Source: Tretioscincus oriximinensis (taxonomy: Eukaryota > Chordata > Lepidosauria > Squamata > Gymnophthalmidae). Taken from it: a stretch of 64,000 nucleotides of DNA. Of this stretch, positions 43,693 to 55,340 are shown piece after piece; positions within the stretch are counted from its first letter, which is position 1; every line of letters begins with the position of its first letter. Under the pieces are notes generated by a model, which was given only the letters and a program-made list of their open reading frames with translations, had not been told where the DNA came from and did not search any database. A program made the translations under genes and the position numbers. The DNA is taken from positions 982,134 to 1,046,133 of the forward strand of contig JAJVDF010000136.1 of the NCBI GenBank assembly GCA_022410635.1, in the 5' to 3' direction.

Positions 43693-45394
43693 TTATAGCA
43701 CTAACTGTGTACATAGGTAACGGGCTTTTCTCTCCCTCTTGAATTTGAATACATTTCCCAAGAAACTCTGCTGTAAATCCTAGCTTTTGACCAGCTGATC
43801 TATTGGACATTGACTCCCCTTGTTGCTAAGCGAGTGAATGTAAAGGAAAAATCTTTCTGTACATTCACCCAAGCTTTGCAAAACTACTAGCTTCTTAAAA
43901 ACCTGTCCTCACTACTTTTTCCTTCGTAAACTGGTCCCCCCCCCCCCCGCCCCGTATTAGCATCTGCAGTTTGGAGACACAGCCTGAATTCAGCTCTGTC
44001 AGTGGAACTCAAAGCTTAACAGTGCAGTTTCTTTTTCTTGTGCCTTAACCATCACACAGGAAAGCAAAGAAAAGCTGCTGAAAACAAAATTCAGAAAAGT
44101 TAAAATGGCACTTTCAACTTTTCCAGAAGATAGCTTCTGTCTGAGAGGTTCCTTTGCCATTTTCATGATGCTTTTCATTAAAGAGTAGGATGGAGGGAGC
44201 ATGTATTTTGGAAACAGGAGCGAACTTATTTTGGTTTTGATGTAGTAGCTGTTGGGGACACACTAAGTCGGAGCGATGGAGTTCCTTAATGGGCTGACTA
44301 GTTCTTCAAGGAAGAAGAAGGAAGCAGCCTGGTTAATAATTCTGAAAACAACCACAAGGAGATCAGGAAGTAATGTGTGAAGGATTCTTCTAAAAAGCAT
44401 AGAAGTTAGGTGATGGGATTGGAGATAGACTTCTTTGAAGGCAAAGTTGGGTACATTTTTATTTTCAGTCATTAAGTTCAAAGAACAGATACTGCATTAA
44501 GGGTATTTAGTTTGTAGCTAGAAGTTAGCTACTGCAGAAAAATTCAGCATGTGCAAGAATGAAACAGCCAGGCAGCATCCAAATGAGGTATTTCTAGAAC
44601 TATGGAAGTTACATCAAGGTGAATCTGCCCCATATGCTCATGCAGGAATCCACTGCTGCTGTCAGTTGATGTGGCCACACACATACATGAAATGGGAGGA
44701 AAAGGCAAGAATTCAGCCAAGATTTGAGACAGGGCATGTGCACTTGGCTGAGATTCAAGGCCAGACATGCGCACTGGAGCTCAGATGTATGAGGGGAGGA
44801 GAAACAGAAACTAATTTGGGAACTNTGTACACGGGTTCTCAGGGGTGCATTGGAGCAGGAATACAACAGCTCCTCACTGTGATAACACAAAAGAGTGAGG
44901 ATAGACAGGCAATTGGATTATCCCAGATTTAAAACAAATTCCAAATTTAGGTAGCTCATCTGGTGGTGGTGGGGCACAGTTGATACAACAAAAGAAGCCA
45001 TGGTTTTATTTAAAATGAAGGGTGCATCTACATGGTTTTTTTGCTTCCTGCTTTCCTGATGCTCGTATAGTGTGGTTTCTACATGATTTGGTGGCATTCA
45101 GGCCATCCTAGAATAGGAAGAGCATGAAAAAATGTAAATTGCCTTGTATAAAAACACTGAGGAAAAACAGCATTCAAAGTGTGTTATCACTGAAAAGTGC
45201 AACTGTGCACATGTGAATGGCACCAATTCTGCACATTGAGGGTTTGTGCACTGGAGAAACAACCGAATGTACAGTGTCAGATGTGGGAGAAGAAACACTA
45301 ATAATGTGTTCCATGTGCACCAGCCATGTGGACTATGAAGCAATCAAAGCATGTAGCCTAAGTGAAGATGGTAGTCACACCTAATTTTAACCCT
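43693..45394. other. Intronic DNA, largely unrecognised
   Basis: A C run at 43937-43949. A 127-codon ORF at 44549-44932 has no recognisable domain and reads against others on the minus strand. 45020-45345 has weak inverted ends resembling the DNA-element families here. Confidence 0.4.
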
Positions 45395-45500
45395 TTTTTG
45401 TGGGCCTTCTCTGTAGTGGCTCCCACATTCTGGGACAGCCTCTCTCTGAAGACGCACCAGGCACCTACACTGTGTAGCTTTTGGCACCAATGTCCCTCAC
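45395..45500 (+). mobile_element. L2-like LINE C-terminal fragment
   Basis: 'gtgggccttctctgtagtgg', 'ctcccacattctgggacagc' and 'ccaggcacctacactgtgta'. Confidence 0.65.
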
Positions 45501-46862
45501 AAGAAGAATAGGACTCGGAGAATGAGCTGGAAGAGGTGGCTAGGGAGCAATTAGCAGAGGTCAAGCAAGGCAACAGGCCTGAGAGTTTGTTGTTGACGTG
45601 CAGGAGTCAGCTGAGGAAGGAGAGTCAGGCCTGGATAGACATCAAAGGGTCATGCAAAGGAGGTTTCAGCAGGACACTATCACTGATCTCAAAGGTTGGC
45701 TGAGAGAGGTGCAACTGCCTAATAACTCAGCAGCGCTGGAAACAATTTTGTTGTAGCTGTGACCAGCTCCCGTGATTCTGAAATGTTGTTTGTGGATGGT
45801 TTCCTCTCTGGAACCCTATTTGCCCTGACTGTTTTTGGACTTTCTGAAACTGTACATTTGGTTTTTTTCTCTAGAGTCAAAGTCTGCATTTTGTGTGTTT
45901 TTTTTTAATATAACAGTTTAAAAGGACTTATACAGCCATTACTGGCCTCCAAAAGCACAGAGAGATTGCTTTTCCTCTCCATGAATTTACCTACATTTCC
46001 AAGAAAAGCCTACTTAGCAATTTACTGATGAGTGTCCCTCTTGTCCCTTTTTATGAGTAGGAGAACACAAGGGAAAAAAAANCCTCACTTTTAAACTCAC
46101 CCAGGTTTTGTGGACATGCAAGTGGGGTTTTTCTATTCCATTGTTGTTGTTTTTCCCCATGTAAAACTATTTGGGAAAAGCAGCTGATCATTCTCCTAGC
46201 CCCTGGAGATCTTGACAAGTCTTGGAAGCTCTCAAAGACAATGTCCATATGGCAATGTTATGTCATAAAGACAGTTGTATAAAAGTACTAGACAAGGAAA
46301 AAAGCATAATAATCTCATAATTATGTGGGGTTGCAGCACAAAACAATGCTAGAAGGGAGACAGGAATCATTCTGTTTACATGGCATCCAAGGGCAAGTTT
46401 CAAGGCTGAGATGTCAGATTGTGACAATTCAGATTCCTTCGGCAGCAAGGTCTGGATCTTCAAGCTGTTGTCTCGCCAAGCCATCTGGCAATCATCCCCC
46501 CCTCCCCTTCACAATCTACAGGCAGCTTGAAAATCTGTTTGGAACCTTTTCTGTTTGCTGCCCACAGTGTCGTCTCTGGCTTTAAGCCCATGACCTTACC
46601 CTCAACCTCTGGCAATACCTGCCAGGTTGAAGCAAAAACAATTAACCAAATGACAAACTTTATCTTCGCAAGTCCAAGGCCCTGGGGATCAGAAGATGAA
46701 ATACGACAGGAAGGCAAAAATTATTCGAACCTGCTGAGGTGACAGATGCTCAAAAAAGTCCTTCTTCACCTCACCAGCAATTTCATTACAAGACTTTGAA
46801 CATGTAAGAGGCAAGGAATGAGTGGGGTGGGAGCTACCCAAACAACAAAACCTGATTGCAGG
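45501..46862. other. Intronic DNA with no recognised feature
   Basis: No repeat or exon pattern recognised. ORFs of 71-86 codons at 46263-46742 overlap on both strands and have no motif. Confidence 0.4.
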
Positions 46863-47161
46863 TACAAACAGCTCAGTTGCTAAGGAAACGGTCTCTCACT
46901 TGGGAGATGGGGTGTGGAGGCCCTGTGTGGGACGTGGGGAACGGTGAGCACCTTCCACTAGCTTGTATCTCTAGCCAACCCAGCTGTTCGAAAGCAAGAA
47001 TTGCATGAAATTGCAACTGAATGCAAGTAGATACATGGGAACCACAGCCTGGTAGGGAAGACCGAATGTCAGCCTTCGGGCAAAAATACCCTTGTAAGCC
47101 GCTTTGAGTCTCATTGAAAGGTGAGAAAAGCAGGGTATAAGAACCCAGTTCTTCTTCTTCT
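46863..47161 (+). mobile_element. tRNA-derived SINE (type A), full length
   Basis: Head with A-box 'cagctcagttgctaaggaaa', a modified B-box ('ggggtgtggaggccc'), full body and the end 'gcagggtataagaacccag' with ttc repeats. It is convergent with the SINE at 47608. Confidence 0.9.
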
Positions 47162-47607
47162 CTTAGGCTAGCTGCATCTGACACATCTCCTTTCAGTTAC
47201 TCAGTATTGAAGACAGCAGGATGGCCACCACCCAATAGCCCTGTTGGTCNTCTCCGGCTGCATCCACACAACCAATTCATGTCTGCACGGAAGCGCCTTG
47301 TGGCAGCTCCTGCTGATGCAATGGTGGGTTGTGAGTGATGTCGTTGCTACAAAACTGCTGTGCCTTGGGTTAATGAGAGCTGATGTTTTCAGCTTTCATG
47401 GCACAGATTGCCAGTTCCACGCTTTGATTTTGAGTGTAGGCAGCACATGCGCTGATGGTGGCCACCCACCAATCAGCGCTGAGTCCTGCAAAGCAGGGTG
47501 GGAGGAGGGAAGGCTGCTCTCAGTCACACAAGGGACGGAGCTTCCACACCACCTGCCCACCTCTGGCTCCCGGCGTGCCATGCATGCAGACAGACAGGCG
47601 TCTGTGT
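47162..47607. other. Spacer between inverted SINEs, no recognised feature
   Basis: About 446 bp of complex sequence. Overlapping short ORFs have no recognisable motif. Confidence 0.4.
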
Positions 47608-47951
47608 GAAGAAGAAGAAGAAGAAGAAGAAGAAGAAGAAGAAGAAGAAGAAGAAGAACTGGCTTCTTATACCCCGCTTTTTCTCACCTTTTCAAAGGGA
47701 CTCAAAGCAGCTTACAAGGGTATTTTGCCCGAAGGCTGACATTCTATCTCCCCCACCAGGCTTTGGTGGTTCCCATCTATCTACTTGCAGTTGTTGCAAT
47801 TTCTTGCAATTTAAGCTTTTGAATACCTGGGTTGGCTAGAGCTACAGGCTAGTGGAAGGTGCTCACNCCTCCCCACGTCCCACACAGGGCTTTGAAACCC
47901 CATCACCCAGCTGAGAGACGGATTTCTTAGCAACTGAGATATCCGTGCCTG
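47608..47951 (-). mobile_element. tRNA-derived SINE (type A), full length
   Basis: A gaa tail of about 17 units, body 'gggactcaaagcagcttaca', and a head ending 'atccgtgcc'. It is inverted relative to 46863-47161. Confidence 0.9.
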
Positions 47952-48629
47952 CGGAACCCCGGAACAGCCAGTAAACCTTCTTTTTACCCCCTCATGTGGA
48001 TGCAGCCTCTGACCTTAGACAACCTCCCAAAGTGGGTAGAAAACAAAACACCATTGCGTGCCTCGAGAAAGAAATACAGAGTGAGAAAATAGATTTGACT
48101 GGCCTGAGCGTCTCAGGGAGCCACACACAACTTATTGACTGAAGCATGATGGAATCTGGAAATAGCTGTTAGAAGAATGTAAGAAGCATTAAAATGTGAG
48201 AGTTTTTGAGGCGAAGCAAAAGAACAACCAGGTCAGAACTGATGGCTAACGAAGGGCTGCAACAGTGGCTAGGTTCAGACAGAATAAAATAAGTACCTCA
48301 GAAGTGCCTCAGAGAGTTAGTATGTGACATTTTGTGTTTCCAAACCTTCCCTAATCCATTTTTTTTCTAACACAGAATGTCTAGGTTAGAGGGGAAGGGC
48401 AGACTGATGTGTGAAAAGCCCACCACGAAGATGTATCGGGGGTGCTTTGCAGAGACAGTGTGTCACACTTCATGCTTTCTAGCCTTCTCTAATCCACTTT
48501 TTTATTAAAAAACACAGAATTTTTAGTCGCGGGGGAAGTGAACAATNCCACTTCAAAGCCACCTCAGAAAAACCCCATAGAAGAGGTTACTGTGTTCATA
48601 TATAACAAAATAAGTTCTTCAGAGGTGTT
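47952..48629. other. Intronic DNA with a short imperfect internal duplication
   Basis: Two related stretches ('gaagtgcctcagagagttag' near 48301 and the end of 48421-48540, each followed by an acacagaat block) suggest an old local duplication. No family was assigned. Confidence 0.35.
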
Positions 48630-48860
48630 TCATAATTTATTTATTTATTTATTTGTACTTATATCCCGCCCTATACCAAAAGGTCTCAGGGCGGCCAACC
48701 ATAGGGTGGTGCACATAGTTTTCTTGCTTTCTTCACAACAGACACTCTGTGAAGTAGGTGGGGCTGAGAGAGTTCTAAAGAACTGTGACTGGCCCAGGGT
48801 CACCCAGCTGGCTTTCGTGAAGGAGTGGAGAATCGAACCGGGAGTCCATACACTAATCAC
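48630..48860 (-). mobile_element. MIR/CORE-like SINE with attt tail
   Basis: An attt run, 'gtacttatatcccgccctat', 'aggtctcagggcggccaacc', then 'ggcccagggtcacccagctg' and 'ggagaatcgaaccggga'. The last parts resemble the MIR/CORE-SINE core and a B-box. Confidence 0.6.
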
Positions 48861-49047
48861 TAAACAGTATGTTGCACATCATGCTCAAAAGCTTTCTCTG
48901 TCGCACCTTTTCTTCCATAGAATGTTTTGGACAGAGTGGAAAGGAAGGTTAGTGAGCTTGAACAATACCATCTACCAAATATTTTAACTAATCTCAGAGA
49001 TGGATTATTTTACCATGCATGTAAGGGCGGCTGTGTTCAGTCATAAC

Positions 49048-49616
49048 TAGGCTGACCAGATGCCACCTTTTGGGGGTAAACCCAGTTTGGGGGTTTCTAC
49101 CCCGTCCTCCCAGGGGCGTGTGAACCATTTCCCCATTTTTTTCTGAGGAAAAAAATAATTAAATTTTTGTTTTTGGATTTTTTTAAAATTCATTGCACCA
49201 CCACTAGGGGGCTCCGGCACCAGGGCCAGCCCCTGAAGGCACCCTTCCCCTCAGTAAAATTTTTTTAAAAATTCTCACAAACTTCAAAAGATTCTCACAC
49301 ATTTATTTTAATTTTTTTTTTAATTTTAAAAATCATTGCACTACCACTAGGGGCTGTGGCAGCTGGGGGCAGCTCCTGAACGCATCCTCCTCTCAGTAAA
49401 ATTTNAAAAAATGTAAATTTCTCACACACTTCAAAAAATTCTCATGCACTTTAAAAATTCTCACACACTTTAAAATATTCACACATGCTTTGCAGATTTC
49501 TCGGGCGGTGATTTCGTAGGGTGGTGGTTCGTGGGCGAGTTGCATATTCATGAATATGCAAATTAGCACAAATATTAATTACTCCGATTTGGACCTCAGA
49601 AAATGGGGTCAGTCTA
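49048..49616 (+). mobile_element. Long MITE with two CTCF-like motifs
   Basis: Left end TAGGCTGACCAGATG, right end 'ggggtcagtcta'. The inside carries an imperfect tandem duplication (about 49185-49270 and 49325-49405), each with a ccactagggg core (49201-49214 and 49344-49356). The end near 49540 has 'tgcatattcatgaatatgca'. No matching 8-bp duplication was found. Confidence 0.75.
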
Positions 49617-50184
49617 TAGAGAGTGCACTTCAGAAGTGTTTTACAGGCACAGGCAGCAGAAGAAAACAAAGAAAGGAACAAAAGAAGGAAAATAACCCGT
49701 ATTAATCAGCTAGTGCTACAGCAAATCCCGAACCAGAGTTCTTTATGTTAGCAGCATTTTATTACACAAACAGTTAAAGAAAACATGTGACTGAAGGAGA
49801 CAGCAATTAAATGAGCAGCCGACACCCTGGGCTCATCTAGCCTTAGTGTTGATTAATTAGGTTCAAAGTGGCAGCATGAACTAAGCACTCTCTAGGGGAA
49901 AAGACCACTTAGCTTTGGAAAAACACACATTCACAGACGCATGAATGCGCACACAGACACACATACATCACACAAACAGACACACTCCGTGCTTAAGTTT
50001 CAAGCATAGAAGAAACTAGACTTGTTAGTGGCTTAAAATATACCATCCTGTACAATGGTATCGCAGTTGGACCTGATTTAGTTAATAAATATGCACACAA
50101 AATCAATTAATGCTTTTAGAAACTGGGAGTTGCTGCTTTATTATAATGTTGTTGTTGTTTTTAAGAAGCCTGGGTAGTTTTCAG
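49617..50184. other. Intronic DNA with acac-rich part
   Basis: aca-rich words at 49922-49986 and gttgtt near 50148. No family was assigned. Confidence 0.4.
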
Positions 50185-50530
50185 AAGTGGACAGTCATCT
50201 GCCTGGAATGGTTTAGTAGTGAGTCCTGCATTGAGCATGGAGGTCCTCTTCCAACGCTAGAATTCTATGATCCTTGAGGTCCCTTCCAAGTCTATGATTC
50301 TATGACCCTAGAGGTCCCTTCCAACTGACTCTATGATCTGGAGATCCAATTCTGTGATTCTATGAGTCTGGAAATTCCTTCCTACTCTATGATTCTATGA
50401 CCCTGAAGGTTCTTTCCAACTCTAGGATTCTAAGATCATGGAGGCAATTCTATAGTCTATGAGTTTGGAGATCCAAACTCTACGATTTCATTAACTTTAG
50501 AAGTCTCCTCCAGCTCTATGATCCTCTATG
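50185..50530 (+). repeat. CR1 3' terminus amplified into a minisatellite
   Basis: It starts as a normal CR1 3' end ('tctgcctggaatggtttagt', 'tgagcatggaggtcc'). The terminal unit, like 'aggtcccttccaactctatg' plus attctatga, is then repeated about eight times with a period of roughly 30-38 bp and growing divergence. Confidence 0.85.
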
Positions 50531-50534
50531 ATTA

Positions 50535-50885
50535 TACCTGCCCACAACCTATCTGAAGAGGTTATCCTGATAGTCCTACCTCTTTCATTCGTCAAAGAAT
50601 ATGTGGGAGGGCCTTCTTTGTGACGGCTCCCAAGTTGTGGAATTCTTTCCCCCCAGAAGTATGCCAGGCACCTAGGCTGTACACATTCAGACNCCTGGTG
50701 AAAACACATCTGTTCACCTTTGGCTGAGCCCAAACATTCTCCTTGAAGGCACTATTGTAATTTTACACTGTTGCATTTTAAACGCTTCTATTTTAATCTG
50801 TTTTATCATTTTTAATTGTGATCCACCTTCAGATCTTTGGGCGGAATCTATATATAAATAAACAAACAAACAAATAAACAAACAA
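50535..50885 (+). mobile_element. L2-like LINE C-terminus and 3' end
   Basis: 'gggagggccttctttgtgac', 'ggctcccaagttgtggaatt', then 'atctttgggcggaatctata' and an aaac/aaat tail. Confidence 0.75.
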
Positions 50886-51437
50886 AGCCTGGAAATTCAT
50901 TTTTTTTCCTACTAATATTGGAATGCTTGCATCACTTCGCACAGACCTGAGAGAATTACATTAGCAGCAACACAGCAGGCGTGGAACCGGGTGTGAAGTG
51001 ACAATATGAAGATAATTTCAGGTTGATTGCAACTCAACAAGGCATAAACTTGGGCTACATGAGAGGTCGGAAGCAAACTTCTGCAGGGTTAAAAATAATC
51101 CATTCCCTTTCCACACCTGTTGTAGAAATTGCTCCTAGTTTGATTGATTTTAATGAGGAGAGGAGAGTGGAAATATTTTCCCACTTAATATATAAGGAAC
51201 CTTGGCCTCCATTGCTATTATTATTACGTGTACTGAAGGGTTCAGCAAATTCTACATTTTTTTAAAAAAAGTTGAAGGTACTTTCCATCATGAATGCCCC
51301 TGGTATCCACATCCTTGTTTTGTGGAAGGAGTTTAAATGGGTTAGTGTCACTCTGTGTGCAATAATGACAATAACAACATCATGTCACTATTTAATATTG
51401 TTTTAGCTTATTTGTAAAGTGTTTTGTATACTGTTGG
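50886..51437. other. Intronic DNA with no recognised feature
   Basis: An 80-codon ORF at 51023-51265 has no recognisable motif. Confidence 0.4.
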
Positions 51438-51945
51438 ATAGGCAATCATGTTTCAAGGCAGGAAGTTACTGTTGCCATGGAGATTTGCAGGAGAAATGGG
51501 GTTTCCAGGCACGGGAAAGGGGGTGTCTGTCACTGGAAGGTACCGTTGCTATGGTAATGGGCAGGGGAAATAATCTTTCAAGGCAGGGAAGGTAAAGGGA
51601 GTTGTCACAGGAAGTTACTGTTGCTATGGTGATGGGCAAGGGAAGTGGGTTTTTGACATAAGTAAGTGAGGGGAAGTGACCACAGCCATGTGGATGGGCA
51701 GGGGAAATAAAACTTCATGGTAGGGAGGGGAAGGAGATTTGAGACAGGAAATTACTGTTGCTATGGTGATAGACAGAAAAAATGACATTTCAAGGCAGGG
51801 AAGTGAGAGGGATCTGCCACAGGAAGTTACCGTTGCTATGGAGATTGGCAGGGAAAATAATGTTTTAAGGCAGGAAAGGGGATTTGTGACAGGAAGTTAC
51901 CATTGCTATGGTGCTGGGCAGGGTCAATAAAGGTTCATATGAAGG
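51438..51945. repeat. 70-75-bp minisatellite, first part (7 units)
   Basis: The phrase gttac(t/c)gttgctatgg recurs at about 51464, 51540, 51614, 51676 (degenerate), 51751, 51826 and 51896, a period of 62-76 bp. Units also share 'ggcaggggaaataa' and 'tttcaaggcaggg'. Confidence 0.88.
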
Positions 51946-52132
51946 TAGATGACCAGATGACCCCTTTTGGAGGGGGTTGAAAACCCGGTTTTGGAGTGCC
52001 TCCCAGTTTTTTCTGAGGAAATTTTAAAGATTTTTTTTCAAATTTTTTTTTGTTTCTCAGAAAAAATGGGAGGCACCCCCAAAACGGGTTTTCAACCCCC
52101 CCCCCCCCCAAAGGGGTCATCTGGCCAATCTA
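51946..52132. mobile_element. Short foldback MITE with perfect 8-bp TSD, inside the minisatellite
   Basis: 187 bp, left 'tagatgaccagatgacccct', right 'ggggtcatctggccaatcta'. Flanking tatgaagg is identical on both sides (51938-51945, 52133-52140), a hAT-type duplication. Confidence 0.9.
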
Positions 52133-52345
52133 TATGAAGGAGATTTGTCACTGGAAGTTACCATGGTTATGATGATTGGCAGGGAAAATGGAGTATAAAA
52201 GCAGGGAAGGGGATCTGTTACCAAAAACAACTTTTGCTTTGGCAATATGCAGGGAAAATAATGTTTCAAGTCAGAAAAGGGAGGGGAACTGCCATTAGAA
52301 GTGATAATTGCTATGGAAATGCGACAGGGGAAATAAATGTTTGGA
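52133..52345. repeat. 70-75-bp minisatellite, second part (~4 units)
   Basis: Unit starts near 52157, 52231 and 52301 continue the array in phase once the MITE and its duplication are removed. The 171-codon minus-strand ORF over this region is not a gene. Confidence 0.85.
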
Positions 52346-52779
52346 TTAGATGACTGTCTGTGAAATGAATCCATATAATATATGAGTTTCACTATTTGAA
52401 TAGAATCACCGAAATAAACCTTTCCATAATATTCTAGTTCATTGAGATGCACTAGTTCGTCACACCAAGGGTGGTTATACAATATTTGGTTATAGTTTGC
52501 TTTTTTAAGGTGATCCTTATTCTCAACCTGCCTCCAAGTTACATTGACTGTAGCGTCAGCAGTGTCAACAACCTGCTCCCTGTCCCCAGGGAACATAAAA
52601 ACTATGTTTAGCTGAATCAGTAGCAAAAGCAATTAGGATAAGGCGAGGCTAGAAGCTAGGAGCCTACTGCGTTCAGTCTTCTGAAAAAGCATCATGCTCA
52701 CAATAGAGAATCCATACCAATTATTTCACCATAAACCCCTTACCCTTTTCTTCCTTATCAACTCCTACACTCAACTTTC
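52346..52779. other. Intronic DNA with no recognised feature
   Basis: A minus-strand ORF (52632-52117) reads through here, but it spans the minisatellite and MITE and no family motif was recognised. Confidence 0.4.
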
Positions 52780-53560
52780 TCTAAATAGATGTTAAGCTTA
52801 TCCATAGTACTAAGAAGTCTGTGGTGAGGAACTTTATATCAAAGGCTTTTTGGAAGCCAAAGAAACACTTGGATTGGATTCCTATTGTTTCCATGTCTGC
52901 AGGGACCCCTAAAATACTGGAAAGGTTAATGAAACCTGTGTCTGAGCTTCTAAATGTTTGGTATTTATTAATTTTAAGCTGGCAGGCCTATGGTTTTCAA
53001 GATCTCCTAAAAGAGCTTTTTTTAAGACAGTCATGGTGGCCACCTTCCAGTCCACAACAACAGAAATTTGCATCAGTGACAGCCTTCCACTGCTCAACCA
53101 TGGAGGTTGGCCACTGTGATAGTAGCTAATCCTGACCATCATGAAGCTATCATGTAATTAAAGAACAGGTTTTCCTTAAGAGTTCCATAGTCCTACATCT
53201 GAGTTTGCTAATAATTCTTGGGTAGACACTGTCCAGACCTAATAAATTGATGACGTTAAATTTGTCACCTCATCTCCTTCACCACTATTGTGCTTCAGTT
53301 CCCCTGTCTCCCTTCTGAGACAATGAACTCACACACTTACTCTGCCATGAAGACGGATGCAAATAATTCATTTAGCCTTTCTGCATTTTTCTTTCCTCGG
53401 TTCAACAGATCTTGACTTCCTCATTGTCCAAGGAACCAAGATTTCCTTAGCTAACTTCACTTCTTTAATGCATTAATTCATTTTTTGTTTTGTTTTTTTG
53501 TCNTCACTCTCCAGTTAATTTCTCATCTCTTAATTCTTCTTTGCATTTCTTTTGACAAAG
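52780..53560 (-). mobile_element. CR1/L3-like LINE, reverse transcriptase upstream part
   Basis: The minus strand has decayed RT-like phrases: FQKAFDIKFLT-type near 52825-52860, a NHRPASLKLI-type block near 52960, and VVDWKVATMTVLKK near 53050. The last 150 bp resemble the linker between endonuclease and RT. Confidence 0.55.
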
Positions 53561-53845
53561 ATTTTGTTTCCATTTGTTTTCTCTATAAAGAAAAGCCTAA
53601 TTCATACTTATTCATTAGGAATTAATTTATTCCCCTCGTTCTGTTCTTTTGTTGTTTAATGCTTTAACTCTGCATTATGGTTTGGTCCCATGATTTCCAG
53701 ATTAAAAGTACTTTGAATGGAATTTACAATTCAACAATTGGAGAATTATTAATTCCTTTTATTTTTCATGGTTTACTTTTCTTTTACTATTTTTTCTTTT
53801 ATTAAACAGTAACAAACACTAATGTTGATATATGGGTTAGTTTCA
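53561..53845. other. AT-rich intronic DNA, no recognised feature
   Basis: T-rich, with no assignable repeat. Confidence 0.4.
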
Positions 53846-54080
53846 AAGGTGGGATTCAGCCAGTTCACTCCAGATGATAAATGGTTTACTCAAGTTGGGC
53901 GAAGCAGTTGTTAAAATGGCACTCATCTCCTCCTGATGTCATTTCCAGTTGCTCTTCTGNGAAAGCCATTACTTAAGATATTCCTGAAAGCAGCAACCAG
54001 AAATGACATAACTAAAGATGTTGGTTCCGGTTGCAGCTTTTGGGTTGTTAAATTATTTGACTCTCACCATTGATTAGTTT
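53846..54080 (+). mobile_element. Non-autonomous DNA element (ggtgggattca family), copy 2
   Basis: Left 'aaggtgggattcagccagtt', internal 'tcatttccagttgctcttct' and an inverted echo 'gcaaccagaaatgacataac'. Right end 'ttatttgactctcaccattg'. It matches 27960-28120 in inverse orientation. Confidence 0.55.
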
Positions 54081-54669
54081 GCTAAATAATAAATAAATAA
54101 TATACATGGAGAAGACATAATTGTATTTTGATTGTGTGAATATACAGAAAAACGTCATACTTATATGTCCGAGTAGATGCCTTTTCCCAAAGTTTCTTAG
54201 CATAAATGCCTGAAACTGGATGAGCCACTGAGTTCAGAAGAATGCAATAAATTAGGATATCTAAAACTTTGAATAGAAGAATGCTGAACTTCTAGTGAAT
54301 AGCAACTTTGGAAAGAAGACTAATTCTGGAAGAAAGATATATTTGTGAGGAACTTGAGAAGCACCTTCTGAATTGTCTTGCAAATAATGTTTGGGTATTG
54401 TTGGTCTGTAAATCCAATTTCACAGATAAGCAAATCCTGAATGTGGCTGAATCCACACTTGACATCAGGGAATGGTCTGCAAATACCATTCTTGACTGGT
54501 TGAAGTGCAGCTAAGGTTTCCACATTTCAAGCCCCAAATCACAGATACCTCTTGCTCTACCTCAACTGAAACCCTGCTCCCCTACCAGAAAAGTGCCTGA
54601 AATTCTTTCCTCTGCTCCTCTGCCCAAACTTCACCTCCCACCAGGAACATTTCAAGGATTGCCGTATAA
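54081..54669. other. Intronic DNA with no recognised feature
   Basis: Short ORFs overlap on both strands at 54292-54523 with no motif. Confidence 0.4.
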
Positions 54670-54998
54670 AGGATAGCTCAGTTGCTTAGGAATTCGTCTC
54701 TCGCCTGGGAGATGGGGTTTCGAAGCCCTGTGTTGGAAGTGGGGAGGGGTGAGCACCTTCCACTAGCCTGTAGCTCTAGCCAACCCAGCTATTCAAAAGC
54801 ATGAATTGCAAGAAATTGCAACTGAATGCAAGTAGATACATGGAAACCACCAGAGCCTGGTGGGGAAGATAGAATGNGAGCCTTCGGGCAAAATATATCC
54901 TTGTAAGCCACTTTGAGTCCCTTTGAAAGGTGAGAAAAGCGGGGTATAAGAACCAAGTTCTATTTTTTCTTCTTCTTCTTCTTCTTCTTATTTTTATC
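54670..54998 (+). mobile_element. tRNA-derived SINE (type A), full length
   Basis: A-box 'atagctcagttgcttagg', B-box 'ggggtttcgaagccctgtg', full body, and 'gcggggtataagaaccaag' with a ttc tail. Confidence 0.92.
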
Positions 54999-55340
54999 TT
55001 TTTTTTGGGCCAGGACAAATCAAACCCTAACTCTTGAAACCCATGGCATATAGCAAGCCTATCTGTGGCAAGAACCTTCCAAATATTGTTAAAACAGATC
55101 TACAAACATCTTGATGTAGTAACTCAGTAGCCTACAAGAGGGCATGGCCTCCCTAGTTCATATGGAAATGCAAGAAGGGAAAGGCTCAGGAATAGCCCAT
55201 GTAGCAAATGAGTCCATTCTAAGGATAAATGTGGAAATGTCCAATGAGAACATAATAGTTGGATTCATTTTTCTTTATAACGCCTTAAAATCTTATGATG
55301 TTAAAGACTGAGAAAGTAAAAGATAAAATGCTCCAGAGTA
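54999..55340. other. Intronic DNA with no recognised feature
   Basis: No repeat family was recognised. Confidence 0.4.

Noticed and set aside
44549..44932. 127-codon plus-strand ORF
   Set aside because: No recognisable domain, overlapped by minus-strand ORFs of similar length, and the composition is not gene-like.
51438..52345. Possible CRISPR-like or phage repeat array
   Set aside because: Units are contiguous with no spacers, they vary in length, and the DNA is vertebrate.
52117..52632. 171-codon minus-strand ORF
   Set aside because: It spans a minisatellite and a MITE with its target duplication, so it cannot be an old conserved gene, and no motif was recognised.
54670..54750. Possible tRNA gene with A- and B-box sequences
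   Set aside because: It is the head of a dispersed SINE followed by the shared SINE body and tail; several copies exist in the window.
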